This document shows positions 8,004 to 18,230 of a stretch of DNA of 64,000 nucleotides, in pieces. Source of the DNA: Glycomyces terrestris (GTDB lineage Bacteria; Actinomycetota; Actinomycetes; Mycobacteriales; Micromonosporaceae); the NCBI RefSeq assembly GCF_003933745.1, contig NZ_RSEB01000001.1:806001-870000 (forward strand). Direction: 5' to 3'. Position 1 is the stretch's first letter. Each line of letters starts with the position of its first letter. The notes below the pieces were generated by a model. That model ran no database searches. It saw only the letters and a list, made by a program, of their open reading frames with translations, and was not told where the DNA came from. Position numbers and translations under genes: made by a program.

Positions 8004-8933
8004 TCAGTCACGATCCGGGGGCGTTTCGGCCCCCGCGTCCGCCTCGGGCTCCGGCGCCGGGTCGGCGAGGACCCGCGCGGCGTCGACGACGCGCAGGGCG
8101 GGGTCGGGGTCGCCGGTGATCCCGGGCTCGAAGCGGGAGGCGACGCAGTACAGGCGCACGTCGGGGTCGCCGAGGAGGCGCTTGACGTAGCGCAGGCGCT
8201 TGAGCTGGCGCTCGACCATCTTGAACCGCCAGCGGGCCGTCCCGAGGGCGATGGGGGCGCCCTTGTCGTCCCAGGCGGCGAGCTCCAGGGTGCGCAGCTG
8301 CCGGTACCGCGGGTCGGGGACGGTGATGCGGGTGACCGAGGCGGCGCCGGTGTCGGCGAGGACGTGCTCGCGGGCGAGGTCGAGGAACTCGGGGCGGGCC
8401 ACGTACCGGTCGAAGCGGGCCCGGTTGATCGTCCACAGCTTGTCGGTGATGTACCCGCGCCGCCAGCGCGGCAGCTGCGGGCGGACGACGGCGTAGTGGA
8501 AGCGGGCGAGCCGGTCGGTGAAGGTCCAGAAGGGGTCGTCGGGGGCGAGGGGGTTGGGGGCGGGGGTGAGGAGCCCGGCGGCTTCGAGGCGGGGCAGGAC
8601 CGCGGCGAGGGCGTCCTCGCTCAGGCGGGTGCCGGCGCGCATGTCGTACAGAGTGCGGGGGCGCAGGACGGCGAGGGCGAGGACGGCGTCGGCGTCCTCG
8701 TCGGGCTCCTCCCCCAGCAGGGCCGCGGCCCGGCCGGCGTGGGTCTCGAAGTGGGGGCTGCCGGGGTCGAGGAACTCGGCGCGGAGCCAGGCGCCGAGGT
8801 CGTCGAACCGCTGCGGCAGCCGGCCGTCGGCGGGGAGGAGGGCGGGGTCGGCGCCGGTGACGGCGTGGACGGCGACGGCGGTCTCCGGTTCGGCGATCCC
8901 GAGGGAGCGGATCGACTCGCGCAGTTCGTTCAT
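8004..8933 (-). CDS. DUF234-like protein lacking the ATPase half
   Basis: A 309-residue protein I recognise only weakly. Residues about 65-130 look like a winged helix (LYDMRAGTRLSEDALAAVLP, RLEAAGLLTP). The block DPFWTFTDRLARFHYAVVRP (read as one motif) and the later ELAAWDDKGAPIALGTARWR match the order of the C-terminal part of archaeal-type AAA ATPases: winged helix followed by the DUF234 nuclease-like domain. The usual N-terminal Walker A ATPase domain is absent. The nuclease-like E-x-K step reads TAR, so catalytic activity is doubtful. The tail of about 30 residues is acidic and disordered. It stands alone, with methyltransferase-like spacing to neighbours and no clear operon. Function unknown. 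Confidence 0.75.
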   Translation of the reverse strand: MNELRESIRSLGIAEPETAVAVHAVTGADPALLPADGRLPQRFDDLGAWLRAEFLDPGSPHFETHAGRAAALLGEEPDEDADAVLALAVLRPRTLYDMRAGTRLSEDALAAVLPRLEAAGLLTPAPNPLAPDDPFWTFTDRLARFHYAVVRPQLPRWRRGYITDKLWTINRARFDRYVARPEFLDLAREHVLADTGAASVTRITVPDPRYRQLRTLELAAWDDKGAPIALGTARWRFKMVERQLKRLRYVKRLLGDPDVRLYCVASRFEPGITGDPDPALRVVDAARVLADPAPEPEADAGAETPPDRD

Positions 8934-9002
8934 GGTGACAGCGATGCTACCCGGCGGCGGCGACCCGGTGGGATCGCAAGGGCGCGTGCGGGAAGCGGCG
9001 GG

Positions 9003-9491
9003 TCACAGCTCGCGGTACATGAGGTGCATGTCGACCAGGCCCTCCCGGGGGTGGTCGAAGCCGCCGGGGATGAGGGCGAGGGTGCGCATGCCGAGGGAGT
9101 GCCAGAGCTTGACGGCGTGGACGTTGGTGGCGACGACGGCGTTGAACTGCATGGCGTGGTAGCCGTCCTGCTTGGCGCGGGCGAGGGCGGCCTCGCCGAG
9201 GGCGCGGCCGACGCCGCGGCGCCCGAACGCGGGGTCGACCATGAAGCCGGCGTTGGCGACGTGGGAGCCCTGGCCGGGGAGGTTCGGGTGGATCTCGACG
9301 GTGCCGGCGACCTGCCCGTCGAGGACGGCGACGAGCCGGGAGGCGGGCCGGGGGCGCTCCATCCAGTAGGCGCGGGTCCAGGACTCGGTGGTGTCGGGCG
9401 GCCAGGGGTAGGTCTCGCCGGCCTGGATGATCGGGCGCATGAACGCCCACATGGCGGGCCAGTCGGAGGCGGCGGCGTCGCGGATCTGCAT
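9003..9491 (-). CDS. GNAT-family N-acetyltransferase
   Basis: Acetyl-CoA-dependent N-acetyltransferase of 162 residues. The N-terminal IRDAAASDWPAMWAFM is typical of the GNAT entry strand and helix. The pyrophosphate-binding motif A is VDPAFGRRGVGRALGEAAL with the RRGVGR loop (about residues 88-106). Motif B carries the NVHAVKLWHSLGM helix, in which the Asn and Leu-Trp residues are typical. The aromatic WPPDTTESW insertion is shared with phosphinothricin/amine acetyltransferase-like members; the substrate cannot be inferred. TACGGT ends seven bases before the ATG, suggesting a leaderless message. It is 20 bp downstream of the monooxygenase on the same strand. Confidence 0.9.
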   Translation of the reverse strand: MQIRDAAASDWPAMWAFMRPIIQAGETYPWPPDTTESWTRAYWMERPRPASRLVAVLDGQVAGTVEIHPNLPGQGSHVANAGFMVDPAFGRRGVGRALGEAALARAKQDGYHAMQFNAVVATNVHAVKLWHSLGMRTLALIPGGFDHPREGLVDMHLMYREL

Positions 9492-9498
9492 GGCCTCG

Positions 9499-9504
9499 AC
9501 CGTA
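9499..9504 (-). promoter_or_regulatory. -10 element of the GNAT gene (leaderless)
   Basis: TACGGT on the minus strand, seven bases before the ATG at 9491. It overlaps the end of the upstream monooxygenase region. Confidence 0.45.
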
Positions 9505-9510
9505 GTGGGT

Positions 9511-10671
9511 CTAGCGGGGCGGCTGCCAGTCGGCCAGGGACGCGGCCTGGCTCTGGACCCACGAGTCGGGGACGGCGCGCAGGAGGCCGCGGGTGACGCC
9601 GCGGCCGCCGGAGGCGATGGTGTGGACGCGGCGCGAGAGGCGGGCGACGCGCTTGAGGCGGGGCAGGCGGGCGCGGTCGTAGGAGGCGAGCGCGTCGGGG
9701 ATGGACTCGGGGGTGCGGCGCAGGGCCCAGCCGAGGGTGACGGCGTCCTCGAGGGCGAGGCTGGCGCCCTGGGCGAGGATGGGGGCGACCCCGTGGGCGG
9801 CGTCGCCCATGAGGACGATGCCGCCGTTCCCGGCGGCCTGGTGGAGGCGCGGCGGGACGGGCCACACGTAGCGCACGGACTGCTGGGTGAGTTCGGAGGG
9901 CCGGGTGGCGGCGATGTACTTGCCGACGGGCGCGGGCCAGTCGGCGAACCAGCGGTTGATGAGCTCGTGCTGGATCTGGGGGGACTCGGGGCGCATGCCG
10001 CCGGGGACGGTGGCCCACCAGCAGGCGCCGGCGTGGCCGAGGTCGCCGTAGCCGAAGCGGCGGCGGTCGGGGCCGTAGACCTCGACGGCCTCGGCGCCGC
10101 GCTCGGGGGCGCGGTGGGCGGGGATGGTGCCGCGGAACACCACCACTCCGGCGTCCACTGTGGGCGATCCGGGGGCGATGAGGGGCCGGGTCGGCGAGTC
10201 GATGCCGTCGGCGGCCACCACGAGGTCGGCGTTCCAGCGGCGGGAGGCGTCGCCCGCGGCGAGGTCGACCATGTCGATCCGGTCGACCTGCGTCGCGGGG
10301 TGGACCTCGACGCGGTCGCCCAGGCGGGAGACGAGCGCCTCGTAGAGCATCGCGGTGTGCACCATGACCGAGGGGGTGCCGTCGTCGGCGCCGAGCATGG
10401 CGCCGGCGAACGAGCTGGACAGGCGCTCCTCGTTGCGGATCTCGAAGCGCTCCACCGGGGTCCCGGCGGCGTCGAGGGTCGCGTCGACCCCGAGCGCGCG
10501 CAGTGCGCGCACGCCCGAGGCCCACAGGATCATGCCGAGGTCGTCGCCCTTGAGGCGCTCGCGCCGTTCGAGCAGCGCCACCCGCCAGCCGAGCTTCGAC
10601 AGCACGATCGCGCTGGCGAGCCCGGCGACGCCGGCGCCGACGACTACGGCTCTTCGGTTCTGCATCTGCAC
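9511..10671 (-). CDS. FAD-dependent aromatic-ring monooxygenase
   Basis: Group A flavin monooxygenase, 386 residues, of the UbiH/salicylate hydroxylase class. These use NAD(P)H and O2 to hydroxylate aromatic or related substrates. It shows the dinucleotide-binding AVVVGAGVAGLASAIVLSKLG with ERR after the second strand, the DG motif in VVAADGIDSPTRPL, and the flavin ribityl motif LMGDAAHGVAPILAQGASLALEDAV. There is no leader or membrane anchor. The open frame starts with GTG at 10671, and an ATG two codons later is an equal candidate. It follows lgt by 24 bp on the same strand. No pathway partner is visible in the neighbourhood, so the substrate is unassigned. Confidence 0.9.
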   Translation of the reverse strand: MQMQNRRAVVVGAGVAGLASAIVLSKLGWRVALLERRERLKGDDLGMILWASGVRALRALGVDATLDAAGTPVERFEIRNEERLSSSFAGAMLGADDGTPSVMVHTAMLYEALVSRLGDRVEVHPATQVDRIDMVDLAAGDASRRWNADLVVAADGIDSPTRPLIAPGSPTVDAGVVVFRGTIPAHRAPERGAEAVEVYGPDRRRFGYGDLGHAGACWWATVPGGMRPESPQIQHELINRWFADWPAPVGKYIAATRPSELTQQSVRYVWPVPPRLHQAAGNGGIVLMGDAAHGVAPILAQGASLALEDAVTLGWALRRTPESIPDALASYDRARLPRLKRVARLSRRVHTIASGGRGVTRGLLRAVPDSWVQSQAASLADWQPPR

Positions 10672-10695
10672 CTGCCCGGGGGGAAGCGGTGTCGG

Positions 10696-11775
10696 TCAGC
10701 CGTCGCCGCGGGTCTTGCCCGCGCCGGCCTCGGGTCCGTCGGCCGCGGTCTCGGCCTCGGGCTCCTCGGACGGCTCGTCGGCGACGCCGTCCTGCTCGGG
10801 CCGGGCCTCCGCCTCGTCGTCGTCCTCGGGCTCGGAGGGGGCGTCGATGACGTTGCCGTCGGCGTCGGTCCCGGGCAGGAGGGCGCCCTTGGGGAGGGCG
10901 CCGTCGACGTACCCGGCCTCCTCGGCGGCCGCGGAGTCCCACGCGACGGGGACGCGGACGCCGTCCTGGACGACGAAGACCTGGCGGGAGCCGCGCACGA
11001 GCAGCAGGTAGGCGACGGCGAGCACGACGACGGCGATGCTCACCCACTGGTTCAGGCGCAGGCCCGCCCACGCCTGGGCGGGGTCGATGCGCAGGCCCTC
11101 GATCCAGAAGCGGCCGGTCCAGTACAGGACCACGAAGAGGGCCACGGCGCGGCCGGCGCCGAACTTGAAGCGGCGGTCGGCGAGCCAGAGGACGAGGGCC
11201 ACGCCGAGGTTCCACAGCAGCTCGTACAGGAACGTGGGGTGGAACGTGGCATAGGTCTCGAAGCCGGCGACGCGGTGGTCGACGTCGATGGCGACGGCCC
11301 ACCAGGCGTCGAGGGGCTTGCCGTACAGCTCCTGGTTGAACCAGTTGCCGAGGCGGCCGATGGCCTGGGCGACGGGGATGCCGACGATGATCGCGTCGGC
11401 GACCATCGCGAACGGCAGCTTCAGCTGGCGGCAGCCGAGCCAGACGCCGACGCCGCCGAGGAGGATCGCGCCGGGGATGCCCAGGCCGCCCTCCCAGACC
11501 GCGAGGATCTTCCACGGGTCGCCGTCGGGGCCGAAGTAGGCGTCGGGGCTGGTGAAGACGTGGTAGAGGCGGCCGCCGACGATGCCGAACGGCACCGCCC
11601 ACACGGCGAGGTCGAGGACGGCCCAGCGGGGCGCGCCGCGGCGGCGCATGCGCGCCTCCGCGATCCAGCAGGCGGCGACGATCCCCGCGATCAGGCACAG
11701 CGCGTACGCGCGGATCGGGACGGGGCCGAGGTGCCAGACCGACTCGGAAGGGCTCGGAATTGAAGCAAGGTCCAC
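10696..11775 (-). CDS. lgt: Prolipoprotein diacylglyceryl transferase
   Basis: Integral membrane enzyme that transfers diacylglycerol from phosphatidylglycerol to the lipobox cysteine of prolipoproteins, the first step of lipoprotein maturation. The family signature is GRLGNWFNQELYG at residues 140-152, with the earlier GGRLYHV and EGGLGIPGAI motifs; about seven hydrophobic helices are visible. At 359 residues it is longer than the E. coli enzyme because of a C-terminal cytoplasmic tail of ~75 residues rich in Glu, Ala and Gly, as in other actinobacterial Lgt proteins. The GTG start at 11775 has TAGGTT ending six bases upstream, so it has its own leaderless promoter just after the trp operon terminator. 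One client in this window is the GluB-like lipoprotein. Confidence 0.95.
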   Translation of the reverse strand: MDLASIPSPSESVWHLGPVPIRAYALCLIAGIVAACWIAEARMRRRGAPRWAVLDLAVWAVPFGIVGGRLYHVFTSPDAYFGPDGDPWKILAVWEGGLGIPGAILLGGVGVWLGCRQLKLPFAMVADAIIVGIPVAQAIGRLGNWFNQELYGKPLDAWWAVAIDVDHRVAGFETYATFHPTFLYELLWNLGVALVLWLADRRFKFGAGRAVALFVVLYWTGRFWIEGLRIDPAQAWAGLRLNQWVSIAVVVLAVAYLLLVRGSRQVFVVQDGVRVPVAWDSAAAEEAGYVDGALPKGALLPGTDADGNVIDAPSEPEDDDEAEARPEQDGVADEPSEEPEAETAADGPEAGAGKTRGDG

Positions 11776-11781
11776 GACGAA

Positions 11782-11787
11782 AACCTA
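11782..11787 (-). promoter_or_regulatory. -10 element of lgt (leaderless)
   Basis: TAGGTT on the minus strand, six bases before GTG at 11775. Confidence 0.55.
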
Positions 11788-11824
11788 TCGGGTCAGGGAG
11801 GGCGGGCCGGACGCGGGCATGGAG

Positions 11825-11853
11825 CGGCCCCGCAAGCGCGGCTTGCGGGGCCG
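11825..11853 (-). terminator. Terminator between trpA and lgt
   Basis: Perfect 13-bp stem (CGGCCCCGCAAGC and complement) with a 3-base loop, eight bases past the trpA stop. No T-tract follows. Confidence 0.65.
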
Positions 11854-11860
11854 ATGTGGA

Positions 11861-12645
11861 CTAGCGGCGGACGCCCGCGGCGAGGTCGGCGGTGAGCGCG
11901 GCGAGGCGCTGGTGGCCGGCCGGGACGTCCTCGGAGTCCAGGTAGCAGTTGACGATCGCGGAGCCGACGATGACGGCGTCGCCGTAGGCCGCGATCTCGG
12001 CGGCCTGGTCGCCGGAGCGGACGCCGAGGCCGACGCCGACCGGCAGATCGGTGTGGGCGCGGGTGCGGCGCACCAGCTCGGGCGCGGCCGCGGAGGTCGC
12101 GGCGCGGGCGCCGGTGACGCCCATGACCGACTGCGCGTACACGAACCCGCGGCAGGCGGCGACGGTGGAGGCGATCCGCTCCTCGGTGGAGGAGGGGGCG
12201 ACGAGGAAGACCCGGTCGAGGTCGTGCTCGTCGGAGGCGGCGATCCACTCGCCGGCCTCGTCGGGGATGAGGTCGGGGGTGATGAGCCCGGCCCCGCCGG
12301 CGGCCTTGAAGTCGCGCGCGAACCGGTCGACGCCGTAGCGCTCCACCAGGTTCCAGTAGGTCATGACGAGGATCGGGACGCGCCCGGCGACGGCCTCGGT
12401 GACCTCGAAGACCTGCCGGGTGCGGAACCCGGCGGCGAGGGCCTGGTCGGCGGCGCGCTGGATCGCGGGGCCGTCCATGACCGGGTCGGAGTAGGGCAGG
12501 CCCAGCTCGATGAGGTCGGCGCCGTGGTCGATCATGATGTCGACGGCCTTGATCGAGTCGGCGAGGGTCGGGAACCCGGCCGGGAGGTAGCCGACGAGCG
12601 CGGCGCGCCCCTCGGCCCTCGTCGTCGCGAACGCCGCTTCGGCTC

Positions 12646-12649
<4 letters not shown>
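11861..12649 (-). CDS. trpA: Tryptophan synthase alpha subunit
   Basis: Cleaves indole-3-glycerol phosphate to indole and glyceraldehyde 3-phosphate; indole is channelled to the beta subunit. A 262-residue TIM barrel. The catalytic Glu48 ([11 protein letters not shown]) and Asp59 (MDGPAIQ) are in place, as are the phosphate-binding GVTGAR and GLGVRSGDQ loops. The ATG at 12649 overlaps the trpB stop (ATGA), giving translational coupling and balanced subunits. A strong hairpin follows the stop, so trpA ends the hisI-trp operon. No unusual features. Confidence 0.97.
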
Positions 12650-13851
<1,202 letters not shown>

Positions 13852-13871
13852 GGTACTACTCCCCTGCTGTG

Positions 13872-14678
13872 CTAGATCGGGCGCGGCGTGGCCGGGTGCG
13901 AGCCGGCGGTGACCAGCTCGCGGACGGCGTCGCGCGGGCTCTTCTGCTTGACGACCCCCTCGCCGACGAGGACGGCGTCGGCGCCGGCGCTCGCGTAGCG
14001 GATGAGGTCGCGGGTGCCGCGGACGCCGGACTCGGCGACCTTGACGACGTCCCGGGGCAGCCCGGGCGCGATCCGCTCGAACACCGAGCGGTCCACCTGG
14101 AGCGTAGTCAGGTCGCGGGCGTTGACGCCAATGACTTTGGCGCCCGCGCGCATGGCCCGGTCGGCCTCGTACTCGGTGTGGACCTCGACGAGCGCGGTCA
14201 TGCCGAGCCCCTCGATGCGCTCGTGCAGGGACACCAGCGTGTCCTGGTCGAGGGCGGCCACGATGAGCAGGACCAGGTCCGCGCCGTGGGCGCGGGCCTC
14301 CAGGACCTGGTAGGGGGAGACCACGAAGTCCTTGCGCAGCACCGGGATCTGGACCTTGGCGCGCACGGCGTCGAGGTCGTCGAGGCTGCCCTTGAAGTAC
14401 GACTGCTCGGTGAGCACGGAGATGACCGAGGCACCGCCGGCGGCGTACTCGGCGGCCAGGACGGCCGGGTCGGGGATCTCGGCGAGCGCGCCCTTGGACG
14501 GCGAGGCCCGCTTCACCTCGGCGATGACGCTGACGCCGCCGCCGGAGAGCGCGGCGTACCCGTCGAGCGGCGGGCGGGCGGCCTCGGCGCGCTCCCGGAT
14601 CACTTCGATGGGGGTCTCGGTCTGGCGCCGCTCGAGATCGACTCGGACTTCGGTGATGATCTGCTCCAGTACGTTCAC
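13872..14678 (-). CDS. trpC: Indole-3-glycerol phosphate synthase
   Basis: Converts CdRP to indole-3-glycerol phosphate in tryptophan synthesis. A 268-residue single-function barrel (no fused TrpF). It contains [13 protein letters not shown] with the catalytic Lys, [29 protein letters not shown] and [14 protein letters not shown], all canonical. GTG at 14678 is chosen because GGAGAAAGGA lies just upstream and the gene then overlaps the preceding membrane-protein stop (GTGA). Coupled within hisI-membrane protein-trpC-trpB-trpA. TrpF, TrpD and TrpE are not in this window. I saw no leader peptide or T-box, so regulation is probably outside this stretch. Confidence 0.95.
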   Translation of the reverse strand: MNVLEQIITEVRVDLERRQTETPIEVIRERAEAARPPLDGYAALSGGGVSVIAEVKRASPSKGALAEIPDPAVLAAEYAAGGASVISVLTEQSYFKGSLDDLDAVRAKVQIPVLRKDFVVSPYQVLEARAHGADLVLLIVAALDQDTLVSLHERIEGLGMTALVEVHTEYEADRAMRAGAKVIGVNARDLTTLQVDRSVFERIAPGLPRDVVKVAESGVRGTRDLIRYASAGADAVLVGEGVVKQKSPRDAVRELVTAGSHPATPRPI

Positions 14679-15241
14679 CTGAGCGGTCCTTTCTCCTGCG
14701 CCGATGCCGTGATAGTAGGGGACGAGGGGTCCCGGCCCGAGTCGAGGGCGTTCCACAGCGACACCGGGTCCTCTGCTATGGCGCCGCCCTGCGCGGGGGA
14801 CGCCTCGTACCGGTCGGTGGCGGGCCAGCCGCCGGCGCGCGCGGTCGTCCACGCGCCCGCGGCGGCGAGGATCAGGCCGGCGGCCGCGAGCGTCACCGGC
14901 CACGGCCCGGCGGTCAGGTGCAGGGCGCCGCCGAGGGCGGTGGCGAGCCCGGCGAGGGCGGCGACGACGCCGAGCACGCGGCGGGCCCGGTTGCCGGTGG
15001 CGAGCATCGCGAGGAACGCGGCGCCGCCGGCGAGCGCGCACGGCAGCGCCCACGAGGCGAGGTCGGTCCCGGACTGGGCGGTGGTGGCGGTGATGCCGGC
15101 GTGGCCGGTCTCGGCGGTCGAGGTCCAGCCGCGGGAGGCGGCGAGGGCCGCGAGCCCGGCGGCGGCGATCCCGGCGAGGACCACGCGGGTGCGCTCGGCG
15201 GCGCGCGGCTCGGGGCCGCGCTCGGGGGCGGCTTCGCTCAT
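14675..15241 (-). CDS. Trp biosynthesis-associated membrane protein
   Basis: A 188-residue protein in the position, size and topology of the TIGR02234/Trp_oprn_chp family, found between hisI and trpC in many actinobacteria. Four hydrophobic helices are visible (about residues 20-36, 63-80, 86-108 and 114-135); the first and last 15-50 residues are polar. Its role is unknown; the conserved position hints at a link with tryptophan synthesis or transport. ATG at 15241 overlaps the hisI stop (ATGA) and its own stop overlaps the trpC GTG, so it is fully embedded in the coupled operon. Confidence 0.88.
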   Translation of the reverse strand: MSEAAPERGPEPRAAERTRVVLAGIAAAGLAALAASRGWTSTAETGHAGITATTAQSGTDLASWALPCALAGGAAFLAMLATGNRARRVLGVVAALAGLATALGGALHLTAGPWPVTLAAAGLILAAAGAWTTARAGGWPATDRYEASPAQGGAIAEDPVSLWNALDSGRDPSSPTITASAQEKGPLR

Positions 15242-15576
15242 GCGATCTCCCTCCCGGTGAAGCAGGTGCGGGTGCCGGTGTGGCAGGCGGGCCCGGTCTG
15301 GTCGACGGTGAGCAGGACGGTGTCGCGGTCGCAGTCGACGGCGACGGCGACGACGGCCTGGTGGTGCCCGGAGGTCTCGCCCTTGACCCAGTACTCGCCG
15401 CGGCTGCGGGACCAGTACGTGGCCTTCCTCGTCGCGAGGGTGCGGCGCAGCGCCTCGGCGTCCATCCACGCGAGCATGAGCACCTCGCCGGTGCCGTGCT
15501 CCTGGACGATCGCGGGCACGAGCCCGTCGGCGTTGAACGTCAGGGTCGCGGTGACGTCGTCGTTTCGGCCTTCCAC
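15238..15576 (-). CDS. hisI: Phosphoribosyl-AMP cyclohydrolase
   Basis: Third step of histidine synthesis: opens the purine ring of phosphoribosyl-AMP. A 112-residue single-domain protein without the HisE pyrophosphatase found fused in enterobacteria. The metal-binding core is complete: Asp81-Cys82-Asp83 and Asp85 (DCDRD), and Cys98 and Cys105 ([10 protein letters not shown]), together holding Zn2+ and Mg2+. [14 protein letters not shown] and [18 protein letters not shown] are the substrate motifs. GTG at 15576 is the last plausible start before the conserved region; CACAAT lies eight bases upstream. It opens the his/trp operon. hisF lies 10 kb away on the same strand, separated by unrelated genes. 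Confidence 0.93.
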   Translation of the reverse strand: MEGRNDDVTATLTFNADGLVPAIVQEHGTGEVLMLAWMDAEALRRTLATRKATYWSRSRGEYWVKGETSGHHQAVVAVAVDCDRDTVLLTVDQTGPACHTGTRTCFTGREIA

Positions 15577-15655
15577 AGGTACCGATTGTGATCGCACCGC
15601 GCCGCGGGCCGCCACCCGGGCCCGGCCGCGAGTGAATCGTGGGATTCTCGGGGGC

Positions 15656-16330
15656 ATGGAGCGCCCGTATGTCATCCTTTCGGCCGCGGTGAGCCTCGAC
15701 GGGTTCCTCGACGACGCCTCGCCCGAGCGGCTGGTGCTGTCGAACGCGGCCGACTTCGACCGGGTGGACGCGGTCCGCGCGGGCGTGGACGCGATCGCGG
15801 TCGGGGCCGGGACGGTGCGCGCGGACGACCCGCGCCTCCAGGTCAGGTCCGCCGCGCGGCGGGAGGCGCGGACGGCGCGGGGCCTGCGGGCGACGCCGCT
15901 GCGGGTGGTCCTGTCGCCGTCGGGCGAGCTCGACCCGGGCGCGCGCCTGTTCGCGGACGGGGACCCGGTCGTGGTGTACACCTCGGCGGCCGGGGCCGCG
16001 GCGTGCCGGATCGGCCCGGCGGCGGCCGAGGTGGTGGCGACCGGCGAGCGCGAGGTGGACCTGGACGCGGTCCTGGCGGACCTGTCGGCGCGGGGCGTGG
16101 AGCGGCTGCTGGTCGAGGGCGGCGGGACGGTGCACACGGCGTTCCTGGCGCGGGACCTCGCCGACGAGCTGCACCTGGCGGTGGCGCCGTTCCTGCTCGG
16201 GGAGCGCGGCGGGGCGAGGTTCACGTATCCGGCGGCGTTCCCGCAGTCGCCGCAGCGGCCGCTGGCGCTGGTGGAGGCGCGCGCGATCGGGGAGGTCGCG
16301 CTCCTGGTGTACCGCCGGGGCCCGGCCTGA
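15656..16330 (+). CDS. RibD C-terminal-type (DHFR-like) reductase
   Basis: A 224-residue protein homologous to the reductase half of RibD, the NADPH-dependent step that reduces the ribosyl group of diaminouracil intermediates in riboflavin synthesis. Landmarks are [16 protein letters not shown] at the N-terminus, [34 protein letters not shown] (the NADPH-binding Gly cluster) and [14 protein letters not shown]. No deaminase domain is fused, so it could be a stand-alone riboflavin reductase or a paralogue with another pteridine-like substrate. It is divergent from hisI with 79 bp between the starts. No FMN riboswitch was seen. Confidence 0.87.
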   Translation: MERPYVILSAAVSLDGFLDDASPERLVLSNAADFDRVDAVRAGVDAIAVGAGTVRADDPRLQVRSAARREARTARGLRATPLRVVLSPSGELDPGARLFADGDPVVVYTSAAGAAACRIGPAAAEVVATGEREVDLDAVLADLSARGVERLLVEGGGTVHTAFLARDLADELHLAVAPFLLGERGGARFTYPAAFPQSPQRPLALVEARAIGEVALLVYRRGPA

Positions 16331-16407
16331 GCCGATCCGCCCGGATCGCGGCGGTCGGTCCCTTATGGTGGCTTGAGTCCCCCCGCCGGACGGAGAGGAG
16401 CCGCGCC

Positions 16408-18180
16408 ATGGCCGTCAGCGAGACGCCCACCGAACCCGGGGCCGAGGGCCCGGAGGCGCCCGAGGAGGCGCCCCCGCCCGAGCGGCCGCTGGAGCGCGAG
16501 GAGCGGCAGGCGACGCTGCCGGTGGACCGGCCGGTGTTCTGGATCAGCGCGGTCGTCATCGTCGCGGTCATCGTGTTCGCCGCGGCGTTCCCCGGGCCGT
16601 TCGAGGACGGCTCCGCGGCGGCCCTGGACTGGGTCATCGCGAACTTCGGGTGGCTGTTCATCATCGCCGGCAACATCTTCCTGGTGCTCGCGGTCTACAT
16701 CGCCGCGAGCCGGTACGGGAACATCAAGCTCGCCGTGAGCGCCGACGAGGAGCCCGAGTTCGGGACGCTGCCGTGGATCTCGATGATGTTCGCGGCGGGC
16801 ATGGGCATCGGCCTCATGTTCTACGGCGTGGCCGAGCCGCTCTCGCACTACTTCGACGCGCCGCCGCCGCTCCAGCTGAACCCGGCCTCGCCCTGGTACG
16901 GGGACCAGCTCCAGGAGGGCGCGCTGGTGTACTCGTACTTCCACTGGGGACTGCACCCGTGGGCGATCTACGCGGTGGCGGGGCTCGCGCTCGGCTACTC
17001 GACGTTCCGCAAGCAGCGCGGGAACAACCTGAGCGACGCGTTCGAGCCGCTCACGGCCGGGCGGCGCTGGGGCCCGGCGACCGGGCGCGCGATCGACCTG
17101 CTCGCGGTGTTCGCGACCGTGTTCGGCACCGCGGCGAGCCTGGGCCTAGGGGCGCTCCAGGTCGCGGTGGGCCTGGGGATCGTGGCGGGCGTGCGGGACT
17201 CGAAGTTCCTGGAGATCATCGTGATCGCGGCGCTCACGGCCGCGTTCGTGGCGTCGGCGTTCTCGGGCGTGCACCGCGGCGTCAAGTGGCTGTCGACGAC
17301 GAACGTGGTCCTGGCGCTGTTCCTGGTCGTGTTCGTGTTCTTCGCGGGCCCGACCCTGTTCATCCTGGACGCGTGGCCGAACGCGGTCGGCGGCTACCTG
17401 TCGAGCCTGGTGAACCTCTCCAGCGTCACCGGCGCGTTCGGCGGCGCCGACTGGATGGCGGCGTGGACGATCTTCTACTGGGCGTGGTGGCTGTCGTGGG
17501 CGCCGTTCGTGGGCACGTTCATCGCCCGCATCTCGCGCGGCCGCACCATCCGCCAGTTCATCGTCGGCGTGCTCCTGATCCCCTCGGCGGCCTCGACGCT
17601 GTGGTTCGCGATCCTCGGCGGCACCGCCCTGTGGAAGCAGGGCGGCGGCACCGGCGACTACGAGGCCCCGCTCGCCCGGGGCGAGGAGCACGCCCTGTTC
17701 GCGCTCCTGGACTCGCTGCCGCTGTACGGGCTCATGTCCGGCCTGTCGATGATCCTGGTCGCGATCTACTTCGTGACCGGCGCCGACTCGGCCTCGCTCG
17801 TGCTCGGGTCGCTGTCGAGCCGCGGCTCGCTCGCGCCGAAGAAGCCGCTCGTGGTGTTCTGGGGCGCGACGATCGGCGCGGTCGCGGCGGTCCTGCTGCT
17901 GTCGGGCGGCCTCGAGGGGCTCAAGAACGCGACGATCATCGTCGCGCTGCCGTTCGTGGTCGTCATGCTCGCGCTGTGCGTGGCCCTCATGAAGGAGCTG
18001 ACGAGCGACCCGGCCGCGAACGTGCTGCGGCACCACATGCGGCAGAAGGGGTTCCGGGACGCGATCCGCCGCATCGTCGGCGAGGAGGTCGACACCAGGA
18101 CCGCGCCGAGGAACCCGTGGGGCCGCGCCCGCATGCGCTTCCCGTCCGGCGTCGGACGCCGGACCGGCACGGAGGAATAG
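16408..18180 (+). CDS. BCCT-family compatible-solute transporter
   Basis: A 590-residue betaine/choline/carnitine transporter, probably importing glycine betaine or a related trimethylammonium solute with Na+ or H+. Twelve membrane helices are visible after an acidic, Pro-rich 40-residue cytoplasmic N-terminus. The family motif is GMGIGLMFYGVAEPLSHY, with the Met-Gly unwound helix. The aromatic box region WTIFYWAWWLSWAPFVGTFIARISRGRTIR carries the WWxxW choline-binding signature. The basic C-terminal tail, often the osmosensor, is short. ATG at 16408 has GGAGAGGAG seven bases upstream. It stands alone between a reductase and a quinone oxidoreductase. Confidence 0.95.
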   Translation: MAVSETPTEPGAEGPEAPEEAPPPERPLEREERQATLPVDRPVFWISAVVIVAVIVFAAAFPGPFEDGSAAALDWVIANFGWLFIIAGNIFLVLAVYIAASRYGNIKLAVSADEEPEFGTLPWISMMFAAGMGIGLMFYGVAEPLSHYFDAPPPLQLNPASPWYGDQLQEGALVYSYFHWGLHPWAIYAVAGLALGYSTFRKQRGNNLSDAFEPLTAGRRWGPATGRAIDLLAVFATVFGTAASLGLGALQVAVGLGIVAGVRDSKFLEIIVIAALTAAFVASAFSGVHRGVKWLSTTNVVLALFLVVFVFFAGPTLFILDAWPNAVGGYLSSLVNLSSVTGAFGGADWMAAWTIFYWAWWLSWAPFVGTFIARISRGRTIRQFIVGVLLIPSAASTLWFAILGGTALWKQGGGTGDYEAPLARGEEHALFALLDSLPLYGLMSGLSMILVAIYFVTGADSASLVLGSLSSRGSLAPKKPLVVFWGATIGAVAAVLLLSGGLEGLKNATIIVALPFVVVMLALCVALMKELTSDPAANVLRHHMRQKGFRDAIRRIVGEEVDTRTAPRNPWGRARMRFPSGVGRRTGTEE

Positions 18181-18230
18181 GTTCCCGGGCCGCTAGGTTA
18201 TGGGGTGAACCTGCGGCGGAAGGAGACCCC

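Noticed and set aside
6129-9596. 1,155-codon + strand open frame
   Set aside because: Antisense of the glycosyltransferase, epimerase, DUF234-like and GNAT genes; Gly/Val/Ala-rich with no motifs.
15238-15241. Frameshift between hisI and the Trp membrane protein
   Set aside because: It is a normal ATGA overlap of stop and start codons.
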